Shown here: one piece after another, positions 17,302 through 25,512 of the stretch
Numbering within the stretch: position 1 is the stretch's first letter
Layout: the number at the start of each line of letters is the position of its first letter
Assembly (NCBI GenBank): GCA_023227965.1
Contig: JALOCA010000004.1
Location: 1 to 64,000 of the forward strand
Reading direction: 5' to 3'
From: Lentimicrobiaceae bacterium
GTDB lineage: Bacteria; Bacteroidota; Bacteroidia; Bacteroidales; JALOCA01
Length of the DNA stretch: 64,000 nt
Notes under the pieces: generated by a model
What the model saw: the letters and a program-made list of their open reading frames with translations, nothing else
Told to the model about the DNA's origin: nothing
Database searches by the model: none
Translations under genes and position numbers: made by a program

Positions 17302-19542
17302 TTACATTTCGGCAATAGCCTGTTTCTTATTTCGGTAATTTTCCACAACAGAAATACCTATTATTGAAAACAATAAAGATGCTGTTATGGTATAGAGTAA
17401 AATGAGAGCGCGTTTGGGAAACGCTTTTTTATCAGCCACAACTGGACTGCTAACCATATTCGAAAAAGTAAATTCTTTTTTTGAGTCTTTAACTGCTTTT
17501 TCGTATTGAGCATACAAGTCGCTGTACTCGCGCATTAAATCATAAATTCTTGTATTATAAATCACAAACTCGCCACCTTTTTGTTCAATATTCTTTTTTA
17601 ATTTTAATACTTCGGGTGTATTTATCCGTGAGGAATTATTTCCATCAACCGTACGCAGGTACCCCCTTGCTACCTCACGGGTTTGGTTACCATAATCAAT
17701 GATTCCATATTCTGTTCTCAATGTATGCAATTTGTTTTCTACAGAATCTATTTCCTTCTGCTTGTCATCCAATTGTTTTTTACATACGGTTACAACTTCA
17801 TCATACTTAATTTTATGAATATTATGAACTTTTTTGTTGTAAAAATCAAGGATAGAATATACAATATCATAAGCTGTTTTAGGGTCGGTATCCATAACAT
17901 CAATTTTAACCGAAGCATACTGAGTTTTGGTTATATTCACATTTTTGCCCCAGAAATAGCTCAGCAGACTGTAATATTCCTTATCATTGACATTAATATC
18001 ATAATGCCGGATGAGTTCGTATTTTTTCACTACGCTATCCATAATATCTTTTGAATTCAGCCATTGTAACATTTGTTCTGTTTCGGTTTCATCAGAATAT
18101 GGAGCTATGTTTGATGGATATACAATTGCTGTAGATTTATATTTGGGCTTAATAAAAATCGAGCTCGAAAAAAATAGCGACAGAAATGCTGCCAATGCTG
18201 TAATGACAACGATGTGCCATTTCCACTTTAACAATATTTTAAGCAGATTTAAATTATTAAAATAGTTTTCCATATTCTGAGGCAGGTTTGTAATATAATT
18301 TTTTGAATTTTTTGTGATTGTTTCCTGAAGAGTGCTGGCAGGCAATTTTACTTCCGGGCTAATTTTTTCTTCAATTTTGTTATTTAATATTTTGGGAGGA
18401 GGCTCTTTAACGACTTTGGGGGTTGATTCTGGTAATTTTGATATAATTTCATCTTTTTCAGAAATGATGATTCCCTGTTTATTTTCAGGTTTTAGAGTAA
18501 GTATTTCTTTTTTTTTAAAATATTCCGATTTTTTAACATTGTCATAGATAATAATAATAAGCAGAGTCATCAAAAAAGATGAAACTGTTGTTATCAAAAC
18601 TATTATCCAACGAATGGGGTATGAGTTCTTTTCGGCTTTAAAGGCGCTATTAACCACAAATTTTTGTGGGAGTATCTGTTCAGCATCTATTTTGGCTTCA
18701 TCATATTTTGTTTTGACTAAACTTAATTGTTTCTTTTCGTGTTCCAAAGCATCACGCAGTGAAACATAGGCAGTTCCATAAATGGCAAGTTTATCAAGGT
18801 TTTCCTGAATCCTCTTGATTCCAGACGTATTTCCTTTTGCTAATTCTATCGCCAACTGCTGGTTCATCATTTCAGCCTGGGTTTCGTAATCGTTTACACC
18901 TAATTTTCGTAATACCGATAACGAATCCTCCATCTGTTTTATCTCGGATTTTAATTTTTCATATTCTGCTTCTACAATTCTAAAACCTTTTTGTGCACGA
19001 TCTTTTTGTATCTGATTTTTAACAGTATCAAGTAAATCTGATATATCATTGGCTATATTGGCAGCTATCTGCGGGTCTTTATCATAAACGGTAATCTGTA
19101 CTGCCATGTATTCTGTTCTGCGAAAACGAATATTATTGTCGTATTGTTTATAAAGTTTAGTATATTTATACTTTGAATTTGTTTCCAAATTATAATGCTC
19201 AATTAAATTATATTTTTCAATAATTTTTTCACGTATTTTATTCGAATTAAGCATCTGAAGCATTTGCTCAGTTTGTTCTTCCACTCCAAACTCAAGTATA
19301 TCATGTTTGTTGCCATCATTATCGCCTAATAATGCTTTGGATATTGCATTTGAAGATGTTGGGAACATTACTACCGTTGCCCTGTACAAAGGGGTAATAA
19401 AAAAAGGAGAAGAAAAAATGACAGAAGAAACTATGGCAAAAACTGTAACAATAATAAGGGGTTTTTGCCATTGTAAAATAAAAATAATAATATTAGTAGA
19501 ATTAAATTCTTTATTTTCTTTATGATTATTTGCCATTTCCAT
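17302..19542 (-). CDS. Double-domain Wzz/chain-length determinant protein
   Basis: A 746-residue protein made of two complete Wzz-type units in one frame. Unit 1 has membrane segments near 28-50 and 312-334 around a coiled-coil periplasmic domain. Unit 2 repeats this with segments near 443-463 and 713-735. The units share the block TEQMLQ-LNS followed by KY-LI-HY (90-118 and 488-519). The linker (about 340-425) is polar and proline-containing. Met424 (codon at 18273) would be a natural start for unit 2, which suggests fusion of two tandem genes. Wzz proteins set the modal chain length of Wzy-made polysaccharide. There is no kinase domain. Neighbours are Wzx-like (upstream) and Wzy-like (17 nt downstream). 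Confidence 0.88.
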   Translation of the reverse strand: MEMANNHKENKEFNSTNIIIFILQWQKPLIIVTVFAIVSSVIFSSPFFITPLYRATVVMFPTSSNAISKALLGDNDGNKHDILEFGVEEQTEQMLQMLNSNKIREKIIEKYNLIEHYNLETNSKYKYTKLYKQYDNNIRFRRTEYMAVQITVYDKDPQIAANIANDISDLLDTVKNQIQKDRAQKGFRIVEAEYEKLKSEIKQMEDSLSVLRKLGVNDYETQAEMMNQQLAIELAKGNTSGIKRIQENLDKLAIYGTAYVSLRDALEHEKKQLSLVKTKYDEAKIDAEQILPQKFVVNSAFKAEKNSYPIRWIIVLITTVSSFLMTLLIIIIYDNVKKSEYFKKKEILTLKPENKQGIIISEKDEIISKLPESTPKVVKEPPPKILNNKIEEKISPEVKLPASTLQETITKNSKNYITNLPQNMENYFNNLNLLKILLKWKWHIVVITALAAFLSLFFSSSIFIKPKYKSTAIVYPSNIAPYSDETETEQMLQWLNSKDIMDSVVKKYELIRHYDINVNDKEYYSLLSYFWGKNVNITKTQYASVKIDVMDTDPKTAYDIVYSILDFYNKKVHNIHKIKYDEVVTVCKKQLDDKQKEIDSVENKLHTLRTEYGIIDYGNQTREVARGYLRTVDGNNSSRINTPEVLKLKKNIEQKGGEFVIYNTRIYDLMREYSDLYAQYEKAVKDSKKEFTFSNMVSSPVVADKKAFPKRALILLYTITASLLFSIIGISVVENYRNKKQAIAEM

Positions 19543-19633
19543 CGAAAAATTTTAGAAAGCCAAAAATATAAATTTAAATTGAAAACACAAGGTTTTTATC
19601 CTAAAGACAAATTGAGCTAAAATCATCTGACCT

Positions 19634-21115
19634 TCAGGTGCCATTTTTGATTATTGACATCATACCCCTCAAATTCAATAATTTCAGTAAAGCTGCCAAT
19701 GCAAAGGAAGATAATATCATTACTACAAATCCGGTTTCCCAATCTGTAAAAAATTCTTTCGACAGCCAGTTAACAGCTAAGAGGCAAAGTCCAAATAACA
19801 GAAGAGTAGTAATATATTTAAAATTCCTATTAAATTTAAAGATGTACTGTACAAAAATAATCTGCAAGATAATCGTAACCAATTGAGATACAAAACTGGC
19901 AATAGACGAACCTTCAGCTTCCATTCCAGGAATTAATATTAAATTGAGGGCAACATTTATCACCATACCTACTACGGAAATGATAATCAAATGTTTTAGA
20001 TTTCCATTTGCAGTAAGTAATGTTCCGAAAATATAAGTTGAGGAAATAAACACAAAACTACCCATCAGGAAACCAAAAATAGAGGAAGATTGTTGGATTC
20101 TTAACTGGTAAAAGGCTAATGTTTCGTTATGATGTTGGGGATATAGTAATTGCATTAATTCTTCTCTGTAAAATGCAGCGCCAATAGCAATTATGAGTGC
20201 ATTTGTAATCAATAAAGTAAATGATAACTTGACCATTTGCTCAACAGATTCCCGGTTTTTGAGCATTCTGGAAAAAATAGGCAATAACAATACCGAAAAT
20301 AAATAGGCTATCATAATTGAAGCATCAAGCAATCGAAATGCAGAAGCATAAATTCCTGATTGCACTGATCCTATTCCCTTGGGTAACATGCGCTCAATCA
20401 TCACAGTATCTATCCGATAATAGAACATCATGAGCAAATACAACACCGCAAACGGGAGGCTTTGTTTGATAACTAATACAAAAAACGGTTTATTCCATAC
20501 CAAACGTTTAAAGTTTGCCTTACGAATTACAAAAAATAAAGCAACACAAGCAGTCAACAGATAAGCCACGGTCTGAGCATATACAAACCATTCAATCTTG
20601 AAAGGAGTTATCGTAATATTGCCCCATAACAGTACACCGCATATCACAATCATCAGCAAACGATCAAGTACAGACATAAAACTGTCCGTTTTAAACATCA
20701 TTAAGCCATTGATATTTGAACGCAGATACAAAATGAAAAAAATCAGGAACTGATTAAATGCCAGGAATGCAAGCAAATAAAGTTGTGGTGCTTTGTAACC
20801 GATAATCAAGGCTACCGTGAAAGTAACCACTGTATATACCACTGCAAGAATAAACCTTAAAATGACAATACTCGAAAAATACTTGTTCAGCAGTTGATGA
20901 TTCTGGGCAATATTCCGATTATTAAAATTGGTAATCCCGAAATCGAGTAAAATATTAAACAGGTACGAAAAGTTGAAAATTGCAAAATAGAATCCATAAC
21001 TTTCTGATCCTACAACATTTTGCACGGTTCGGTCTATGCCAAAAATCCAAAAGGGTTTTACCAGAAAATTTAAAAATAATAGTAAAGCAAGATTTGTAAG
21101 GAATTTTCGCTGCAT
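19634..21115 (-). CDS. Polysaccharide flippase (Wzx/RfbX-like, MOP superfamily)
   Basis: A 493-residue integral membrane protein with about 13-14 hydrophobic helices. The N-terminal LLLFLNFLVKPFWIFGIDRTVQ and GSESYGFYFAIFNFSYLFNILLDFG are characteristic of Bacteroidota Wzx-type exporters of the polysaccharide biosynthesis family. It would flip undecaprenyl-linked repeat units across the inner membrane before Wzy acts. It is first in a minus-strand run wzx-wzz-wzy and divergent from a glycosyltransferase. The start ATG at 21115 lies about 30 nt from a good promoter (21151-21180). Confidence 0.88.
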   Translation of the reverse strand: MQRKFLTNLALLLFLNFLVKPFWIFGIDRTVQNVVGSESYGFYFAIFNFSYLFNILLDFGITNFNNRNIAQNHQLLNKYFSSIVILRFILAVVYTVVTFTVALIIGYKAPQLYLLAFLAFNQFLIFFILYLRSNINGLMMFKTDSFMSVLDRLLMIVICGVLLWGNITITPFKIEWFVYAQTVAYLLTACVALFFVIRKANFKRLVWNKPFFVLVIKQSLPFAVLYLLMMFYYRIDTVMIERMLPKGIGSVQSGIYASAFRLLDASIMIAYLFSVLLLPIFSRMLKNRESVEQMVKLSFTLLITNALIIAIGAAFYREELMQLLYPQHHNETLAFYQLRIQQSSSIFGFLMGSFVFISSTYIFGTLLTANGNLKHLIIISVVGMVINVALNLILIPGMEAEGSSIASFVSQLVTIILQIIFVQYIFKFNRNFKYITTLLLFGLCLLAVNWLSKEFFTDWETGFVVMILSSFALAALLKLLNLRGMMSIIKNGT

Positions 21116-21140
21116 ACAAGCCAGATAGTTCGAAAAATTC

Positions 21141-21148
21141 TAATTTTG
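21141..21148 (+). promoter_or_regulatory. Probable glycosyltransferase promoter (-7 box)
   Basis: TAATTTTG fits TAnnTTTG. No -33 TTTG is visible at 19-21 nt upstream. It lies two bases from the oppositely directed -7 box at 21151-21158. Confidence 0.4.
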
Positions 21149-21150
21149 TG

Positions 21151-21180
21151 CAAAAATATTGATTTTATCAATGTTTCAAA
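21151..21180 (-). promoter_or_regulatory. Probable wzx-operon promoter
   Basis: Minus strand: TTTG (21177-21180), 18-nt spacer, TATTTTTG (21151-21158), matching the Bacteroidota promoter pattern. Transcription would start about 30 nt before the flippase ATG. Confidence 0.5.
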
Positions 21181-21235
21181 GCTTTTTATTGTTTTATCAA
21201 TTTTTCATATAATTACTAATAACAATACCAGAAAG

Positions 21236-22366
21236 TTGAAGATAGCTGTTAATACAAGATTGCTTATAAAGGATAAATTAGAAGGCATCGGTTGGTTTAC
21301 AAAAGAAACCCTCTCAAGAATAACCCGTTGTCATCCCGAACATGATTTCATCTTTATTTTTGACAGAAAATTTGATGATACTTTTATTTTTAATCAAAAT
21401 ATTTCTCCTGTAAAAATTTTTCCACAAGCTCGCCATCCTTTTTTATATTATATTTGGTTTGAATATTCTGTTCCGAAAATACTCAAATCCACTCAAGCTG
21501 ATGTATTTCTTTCTCCTGACGGTTATTTAAGCCTGAGTTCTCCAGTGCCCTCCATACAAGTAATTCACGATCTTAATTTTGAGCATTATCCTGATGATCT
21601 TCCTGTATTTGAACAAAAATATTACAACTACTATTTTCCTAAATTTGCCCATAAAGCTTCTCGTATAGCCACAGTTTCTCAGTTTTCGAAAAATGATATT
21701 ATAGAACAATATGCCATTGAAAGTGAAAAAATTGATGTGTTGTATAACGGAGCAAACACTATATATCAGCCTTCTGATGAAAATCAAAAAAAATTAACTC
21801 TTAAAAAATATACAGAAGGACATCCTTATTTTTTATTTGTAGGTTCCTTACACCCAAGGAAAAATCTTGTCAATCTTTTTAAAGCTTTCGACATTTTTAA
21901 AAAAAATGATAATTCCGGTATCAAGTTGCTGATTGTGGGAGCCAAAAAATGGTGGACGAATGCCATTGAAGAGGCCTATAATAACTTATCGTATAAACGG
22001 GATGTGCTTTTCACGGGCAGACTGGGTCTCGAAGAATTGAATAAAGTGATGGGAGCGGCTCTTTCTCTTACTTATATAAGTTATTTTGAAGGATTTGGAA
22101 TACCTATTGTTGAAGCTATGCAAGCCGAAGTTCCTGTGATTACTTCTGGGATAACCTCTATGCCTGAAATTGCCGGCAATGCAGCTTTGTTGGTAAATCC
22201 TTTCGATCCGGATAATATCGCTTCGGCAATGACTGAAATTGCCCGCAATGAAAAAACGCGTATGCAATTAATTGAAAAAGGGAAAATTCAATGTAAAAAG
22301 TTCAGTTGGGATAAAACGGCTGAACGCCTTTGGCAAACCATCGAAAAAGTGTTGAATCAATTATAA
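21236..22366 (+). CDS. Glycosyltransferase family 1 (GT-B fold)
   Basis: A protein of about 376 residues starting at TTG 21236, giving MKIAVNTRLLIKDKLEGIGWFTKETL when the TTG is read as Met, the usual start of this family. The open frame extends upstream to 21146 but those 30 residues lack homology and have no ATG. The GT1 donor-binding half has FVGSLHPRKNL, VGAKKWW, FTGRLGLEELNKVM and the EX7E-type motif in YFEGFGIPIVEAMQAEVPVI. It would transfer a sugar from a nucleotide sugar to a growing glycan in the cytosol. Being divergent from wzx suggests the same polysaccharide pathway. Acceptor and sugar are unknown. Confidence 0.85.
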   Translation: MKIAVNTRLLIKDKLEGIGWFTKETLSRITRCHPEHDFIFIFDRKFDDTFIFNQNISPVKIFPQARHPFLYYIWFEYSVPKILKSTQADVFLSPDGYLSLSSPVPSIQVIHDLNFEHYPDDLPVFEQKYYNYYFPKFAHKASRIATVSQFSKNDIIEQYAIESEKIDVLYNGANTIYQPSDENQKKLTLKKYTEGHPYFLFVGSLHPRKNLVNLFKAFDIFKKNDNSGIKLLIVGAKKWWTNAIEEAYNNLSYKRDVLFTGRLGLEELNKVMGAALSLTYISYFEGFGIPIVEAMQAEVPVITSGITSMPEIAGNAALLVNPFDPDNIASAMTEIARNEKTRMQLIEKGKIQCKKFSWDKTAERLWQTIEKVLNQL

Positions 22367-22375
22367 TTCAAGCAT

Positions 22376-23392
22376 TTAAACAATATTCACTTCCCGCTCC
22401 AATCTGGTTCCAAATTTTTCGAAAACTGAAAGAATTATTTTTTCTGATAAGTTCCAAATATCCATCCCCGTTGCTTTTCCAAAGTTTATCAGCACCAAAG
22501 CTTGTTTTTCGTGTACACCCGCTTCACCCAACCGTTTGCCTTTCCAGCCTGTTTGTTCAATAAGCCACCCTGCAGCAATTTTATAGCTTCCGTCTATTTG
22601 GACATAAGCAGGAAAATCAGGAAAAATTGTTTTCAATTCATTATATTTTTGTTGCGAAATTATTGGATTTTTAAAAAAACTTCCAGCATTTCCCAATTTT
22701 TCAGGATCGGGAAGTTTCTCCTTTCTTATTGCACACACTGCCTGCCTGACAGCGCTAATAGTAATTTTATCAGAAAGGTTTTTCTCAAATATCCCTGCAA
22801 GCGATTTATAAGCGATATTGGGCTGCGGATTCTTAAAGAGTTTGAATATTACAGAAGTAATTATATGCTTCCCTTTAACTTCATTCTTAAAAATGCTGTT
22901 TCTGTATCCAAACTTACAATCTTTATTCAAAAATTCGCAGATATTACCATTTTCTGTATTCAAAGTTTCAACCCTGACGATGGTATCTTTCACCTCAGAC
23001 CCATATGCGCCAATATTTTGAATAGGGCAGGCTCCAACCGTTCCCGGAATGAGTGAAAGGTTTTCAATCCCACCCAAACTATTTTCAACACAATATTTTA
23101 CAAAATCATCCCAAGTTTCACCTGCCTGTACTTTTATAAACACATTTTCCTCATTTTCGTCAACCTGTGTAATTCCCTTCGATGACATTTTGATTATCAC
23201 CCCATCATAGTCTCTTAAAAACAGGATATTACTTCCCCCCCCAAGAACAAGAAATGATGAAAACCCATAAAGGTTTTGCCGAATAAATATTGCAAGCTCT
23301 TTTTGAGAAAAAACTTCAATAAAAAAGCGCGTCTTCACATCTATCCCAAAAGTATTGAATCGTTTGATTGAAACATTCTCTCTGATTATCAT
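22376..23392 (-). CDS. murB: UDP-N-acetylenolpyruvoylglucosamine reductase
   Basis: A 338-residue cytosolic FAD enzyme that reduces UDP-GlcNAc-enolpyruvate to UDP-MurNAc with NADPH. FAD-binding motifs are LVLGGGSNILFL (48-59) and SLIPGTVGACPIQNIGAYG (113-131). The type I Tyr-Arg is in GYRNS (162-166), catalytic Ser238 is in NAGSFFKNP, and the C-terminal Glu is in RLEREVNIV. Length and motif order match type I MurB. It converges on the glycosyltransferase with a 9-nt gap. The IS110 element lies directly upstream of its start. Confidence 0.97.
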   Translation of the reverse strand: MIIRENVSIKRFNTFGIDVKTRFFIEVFSQKELAIFIRQNLYGFSSFLVLGGGSNILFLRDYDGVIIKMSSKGITQVDENEENVFIKVQAGETWDDFVKYCVENSLGGIENLSLIPGTVGACPIQNIGAYGSEVKDTIVRVETLNTENGNICEFLNKDCKFGYRNSIFKNEVKGKHIITSVIFKLFKNPQPNIAYKSLAGIFEKNLSDKITISAVRQAVCAIRKEKLPDPEKLGNAGSFFKNPIISQQKYNELKTIFPDFPAYVQIDGSYKIAAGWLIEQTGWKGKRLGEAGVHEKQALVLINFGKATGMDIWNLSEKIILSVFEKFGTRLEREVNIV

Positions 23393-23486
23393 ATAATTAT
23401 TTTATAATTCTCCGTTATTTTGTACAAACATTTTCATATGGCAAACTTTCATAAAATTTTTGAATTACACATAAACGGGATAAAAA

Positions 23487-23584
23487 TCCAGTCCGCTTCT
23501 CAGCAACCGTTCGTACTTGAAGTACATTAATTTTGCGGTCAAAAACATTTGTATGAACAAATTAAAACGAGTTTGCGGACTGGA
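23487..23584. repeat. Inverted repeat around the transposase promoter and start
   Basis: TCCAGTCCGC (23487-23496) is a perfect 10-bp inverted copy of GCGGACTGGA (23575-23584). The left arm lies upstream of the predicted promoter and the right arm lies in the transposase codons for CGLD. Only transcripts entering from outside would contain both arms. Confidence 0.5.
23528..23535 (+). promoter_or_regulatory. Probable transposase promoter (-7 box)
   Basis: TAATTTTG followed by CGG fits TAnnTTTG, 17 nt before the ATG at 23553. A short hairpin (GTACT, loop TGA, AGTAC, at 23513-23525) lies just upstream. No -33 TTTG is seen. Confidence 0.4.
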
Positions 23585-24776
23585 CGTGCACAAAGATATA
23601 ATTTTTGCGTGTGTCAAAAAAGGAAAATATCAAAGTGAAGTAAAACAATTTTCAACAACCACTCAGGGCTTGTCAGATATGAGCCATTGGATGCAAGGAG
23701 AACAGGTTTACAACGTGGCAATGGAAAGCACCGGTATTTATTGGATGCCTGTTTGGCGGGCGTTAGAAAATGAATTTGAACTTTTGTTGGTTAATCCGTA
23801 TTTTATCAAACAGATGCCTGGACGGAAAAGTGATGTACAAGATGCACAATGGATCGCCACATTGTTAGAGAAAAAATTACTTAAAGGCAGTGTGGTTCCT
23901 AAAAAAACGATACGTGTGTTGCGTAGTTACCTGAGACGTTATGCACAGTTGCAAGGACAAATGACGCGGTGTTTGCAGCAAATAGAAAAACAACTTTCAC
24001 AGTGCAACATCAAGATTGCTTCGTTGAGTTCTACTATTGGCAGCAAGACAGTGATAAATATTGTTGAAAGTATCAGCAAAGGCAATTATGCTCCTGAACA
24101 ACTTCTTGCATTAGTTCATAGTCGTATTTTGAACCGGCACGGAGCAAAAGTAAAACAATCATTGGAAGGCATCATTGAAGAACACGATGTGTTTCTGTTA
24201 CGGCAGATATACAAAGATTATCTGCATATAGAAAGGCAGTACAACGAGTTATTGGCACAGGCACAAAAAATAGCTGAAGTGCAGTATAAAGAACAACTCG
24301 ACCTGCTGCAAACCATACCGGGAATAAAACAATTATCAGCCGTTATTATCTTAGCCGAATTAGGCGGTAACATCAAACTATTTGAAACAGCAAAGCAACT
24401 TACAGGTTGGTGCGGATTAAGACCAAAGAACGATGAAAGTGCAGGAAAAATAAAAAGCCGTTCCATTACAAAAGGCAATAAATATCTGCGCAGAATATTA
24501 GTTCAAACCGCATGGGCAGCCAGCCGCACCCAAACTTGTTATCTAAAAACCAAGTTTGAACAATTAGCCGTCCGCAAATCAAGTAAAAAAGCACTCATAG
24601 CCATAGCACGGAAACAATTGGTCATTATTTGGAATGTGCTGACAAAACAAGAGGTATATAAAGAACCTCAAATCAAATTATCTACAGAGCAAATCAGCAG
24701 AAAGCAAAAGTATTATCAGGAAAAATTAAGCAAGTTGCAACAGCAATCCCGCAGTTGCGGGGAAAAGACCGTTTAA
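23553..24776 (+). CDS. IS110-family transposase (DEDD recombinase)
   Basis: A 407-residue intact transposase. The N-terminal RuvC-like DEDD domain shows GLDVHKD (first Asp), AMESTGIYW (Glu) and GRKSDVQDAQWIA (Asp-x2-Asp). A long coiled-coil middle follows. The C-terminal transposase_20 domain has TIPGIKQLSAVIILAELGG and GNKYLRRILVQTAWAASR. The ATG at 23553 gives MNKLKRVCGLDVHKD, a normal start; a frame extending to 23517 lies across the promoter. No frameshift or internal stop is seen, so the element may still be active. Confidence 0.95.
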   Translation: MNKLKRVCGLDVHKDIIFACVKKGKYQSEVKQFSTTTQGLSDMSHWMQGEQVYNVAMESTGIYWMPVWRALENEFELLLVNPYFIKQMPGRKSDVQDAQWIATLLEKKLLKGSVVPKKTIRVLRSYLRRYAQLQGQMTRCLQQIEKQLSQCNIKIASLSSTIGSKTVINIVESISKGNYAPEQLLALVHSRILNRHGAKVKQSLEGIIEEHDVFLLRQIYKDYLHIERQYNELLAQAQKIAEVQYKEQLDLLQTIPGIKQLSAVIILAELGGNIKLFETAKQLTGWCGLRPKNDESAGKIKSRSITKGNKYLRRILVQTAWAASRTQTCYLKTKFEQLAVRKSSKKALIAIARKQLVIIWNVLTKQEVYKEPQIKLSTEQISRKQKYYQEKLSKLQQQSRSCGEKTV

Positions 24777-25040
24777 ATTTGTGGTGGCAATGTCCCGATT
24801 TTATTGGAATAACCCCGTTTACAAACTGGCATCTTTCGCTCTCGTAGCAATACGGGATACCGAACAAAAACATAAGGCATAGACCTTGAAGAAGAAATTA
24901 GCAAACAAATGCTCAGTATCCATCGCAATACAACAGAAAGGATTTATAGAAGAAATTTAATAAAATCACATAAATATATTGCTATGATTTTCTGATATTT
25001 ACAAATTTTAGTTTTCATATAAAAAAATTTTATTTACTTA
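24777..25040. other. Noncoding 3' flank of IS110 element
   Basis: No credible reading frame is present. Short complementary segments occur (CCCG near 24800 with CGGG near 24855, and the hairpin CCCGC-AGTT-GCGGG at the very end of the transposase frame). In the IS1111 subgroup the bridge RNA comes from this side, so about 24777-24940 is the best candidate for such an RNA. The last 100 nt are plain AT-rich sequence before the tRNA promoter. Confidence 0.35.
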
Positions 25041-25070
25041 TTGTTTAAGTAAAATTTTGGTGTAAATTTG
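25041..25070 (+). promoter_or_regulatory. tRNA-Val promoter
   Basis: TTG (25041-25043), 19-nt spacer, TAAATTTG (25063-25070), then GCAGCC and the tRNA ten bases after the box. The -33 element lies within a small inverted repeat (TTACTTA / TAAGTAA, 25034-25051). Confidence 0.65.
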
Positions 25071-25080
25071 CAGCCTCTTT

Positions 25081-25155
25081 GGGAGCATAGCTCAGCTGGT
25101 TCAGAGCATCTGCCCTACAAGCAGAGGGTCACAGGTTCGAATCCTGTTGCTCCCA
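25081..25155 (+). tRNA. tRNA-Val (anticodon UAC)
   Basis: A 75-nt cloverleaf. Acceptor GGGAGCA pairs with TGCTCCC, followed by discriminator A. The D arm is GCTC...GAGC. The anticodon stem TCTGC/GCAGA encloses the loop CCTACAA, giving anticodon TAC. The T arm is ACAGG-TTCGAAT-CCTGT. CCA is not encoded. Position 33 is C, where almost all tRNAs have U. Confidence 0.93.
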
Positions 25156-25164
25156 CGAAAAATG

Positions 25165-25198
25165 AAAGCCATCTAGTTACAGATGGCTTTTTTATTTT
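25165..25198 (+). terminator. tRNA-Val terminator
   Basis: A perfect 10-bp stem AAAGCCATCT (25165-25174) / AGATGGCTTT (25181-25190) with a 6-nt loop is followed by a T-rich run (TTTATTTTT). A typical intrinsic terminator 10 nt after the tRNA. Confidence 0.85.
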
Positions 25199-25202
25199 TC
25201 CC

Positions 25203-25337
25203 ATGCCATTTAAGCATGTTATATTTTCTGAAGCTCTGAATAAATTTTATATCGGTAGTACACGTGATGCTTTAACGGAAAGATTAAAAAAGCATCTTCC
25301 TATCTATAAGGTATTTACGGGCAGAACTAAAAGTTAG
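25203..25337 (+). pseudogene. GIY-YIG nuclease remnant
   Basis: The 44-codon frame reads FSEALNKFYIGSTRDALTER and continues LKKHLPIYKVFTGRTKS. This matches the N-terminal half of small GIY-YIG nucleases (YIGST, ERLxxH, FTGR). The N-terminal GIY-bearing strand is altered (PFKHVIFS) and the frame stops at 25335. The C-terminal half with the catalytic Glu is not recognisable downstream. It follows the tRNA-Val terminator directly. Confidence 0.65.
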
Positions 25338-25512
25338 AAGACGGAAGAATTTGCCGATATTTCTTTAGCTGTAAAAGTATCCCTCCTCAATTAAGGCATA
25401 GCCTACTCTTGAAAAACCAATTGTTTGCCCTGAATGATAATAATTAATTGTTTCTACACATTATTCTTAATATTTTTGTTGTCATATTATTGTAACCTTT
25501 AGCCGAAAGTTA
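25338..25512. other. Noncoding gap after the GIY-YIG remnant
   Basis: No frame or RNA is recognised. It probably holds decayed nuclease sequence and then the promoter of the gene at 25513. TTTTTG near 25470 with TAACCTTTA near 25492 is a weak candidate. Confidence 0.3.

Larger units (their letters stand above)
23475..24960 (+). mobile_element. IS110-family insertion sequence (ends approximate)
   Basis: One transposase gene (23553-24776) with noncoding flanks lies between murB and tRNA-Val. IS110-type elements lack long terminal inverted repeats and make no clear target duplication, so the ends cannot be fixed from one copy. The span given is the likely maximum, allowing for the upstream inverted repeat arm at 23487 and about 180 nt of 3' noncoding sequence. 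IS110/IS1111 elements are known to encode a structured bridge RNA in one flank; the 3' flank is the longer here. Confidence 0.6.

Noticed and set aside
23475..24859. ACGGGATA found both before (23475-23482) and after (24852-24859) the transposase as possible element ends
   Set aside because: An 8-base match between flanks of this size is expected about once by chance, and IS110 cores are usually dinucleotides; not enough to set the ends.
25068..25202. Upstream extension of the GIY-YIG frame through the tRNA
   Set aside because: This part is the translation of tRNA-Val and its terminator, a common false protein; only the frame after 25203 has homology.
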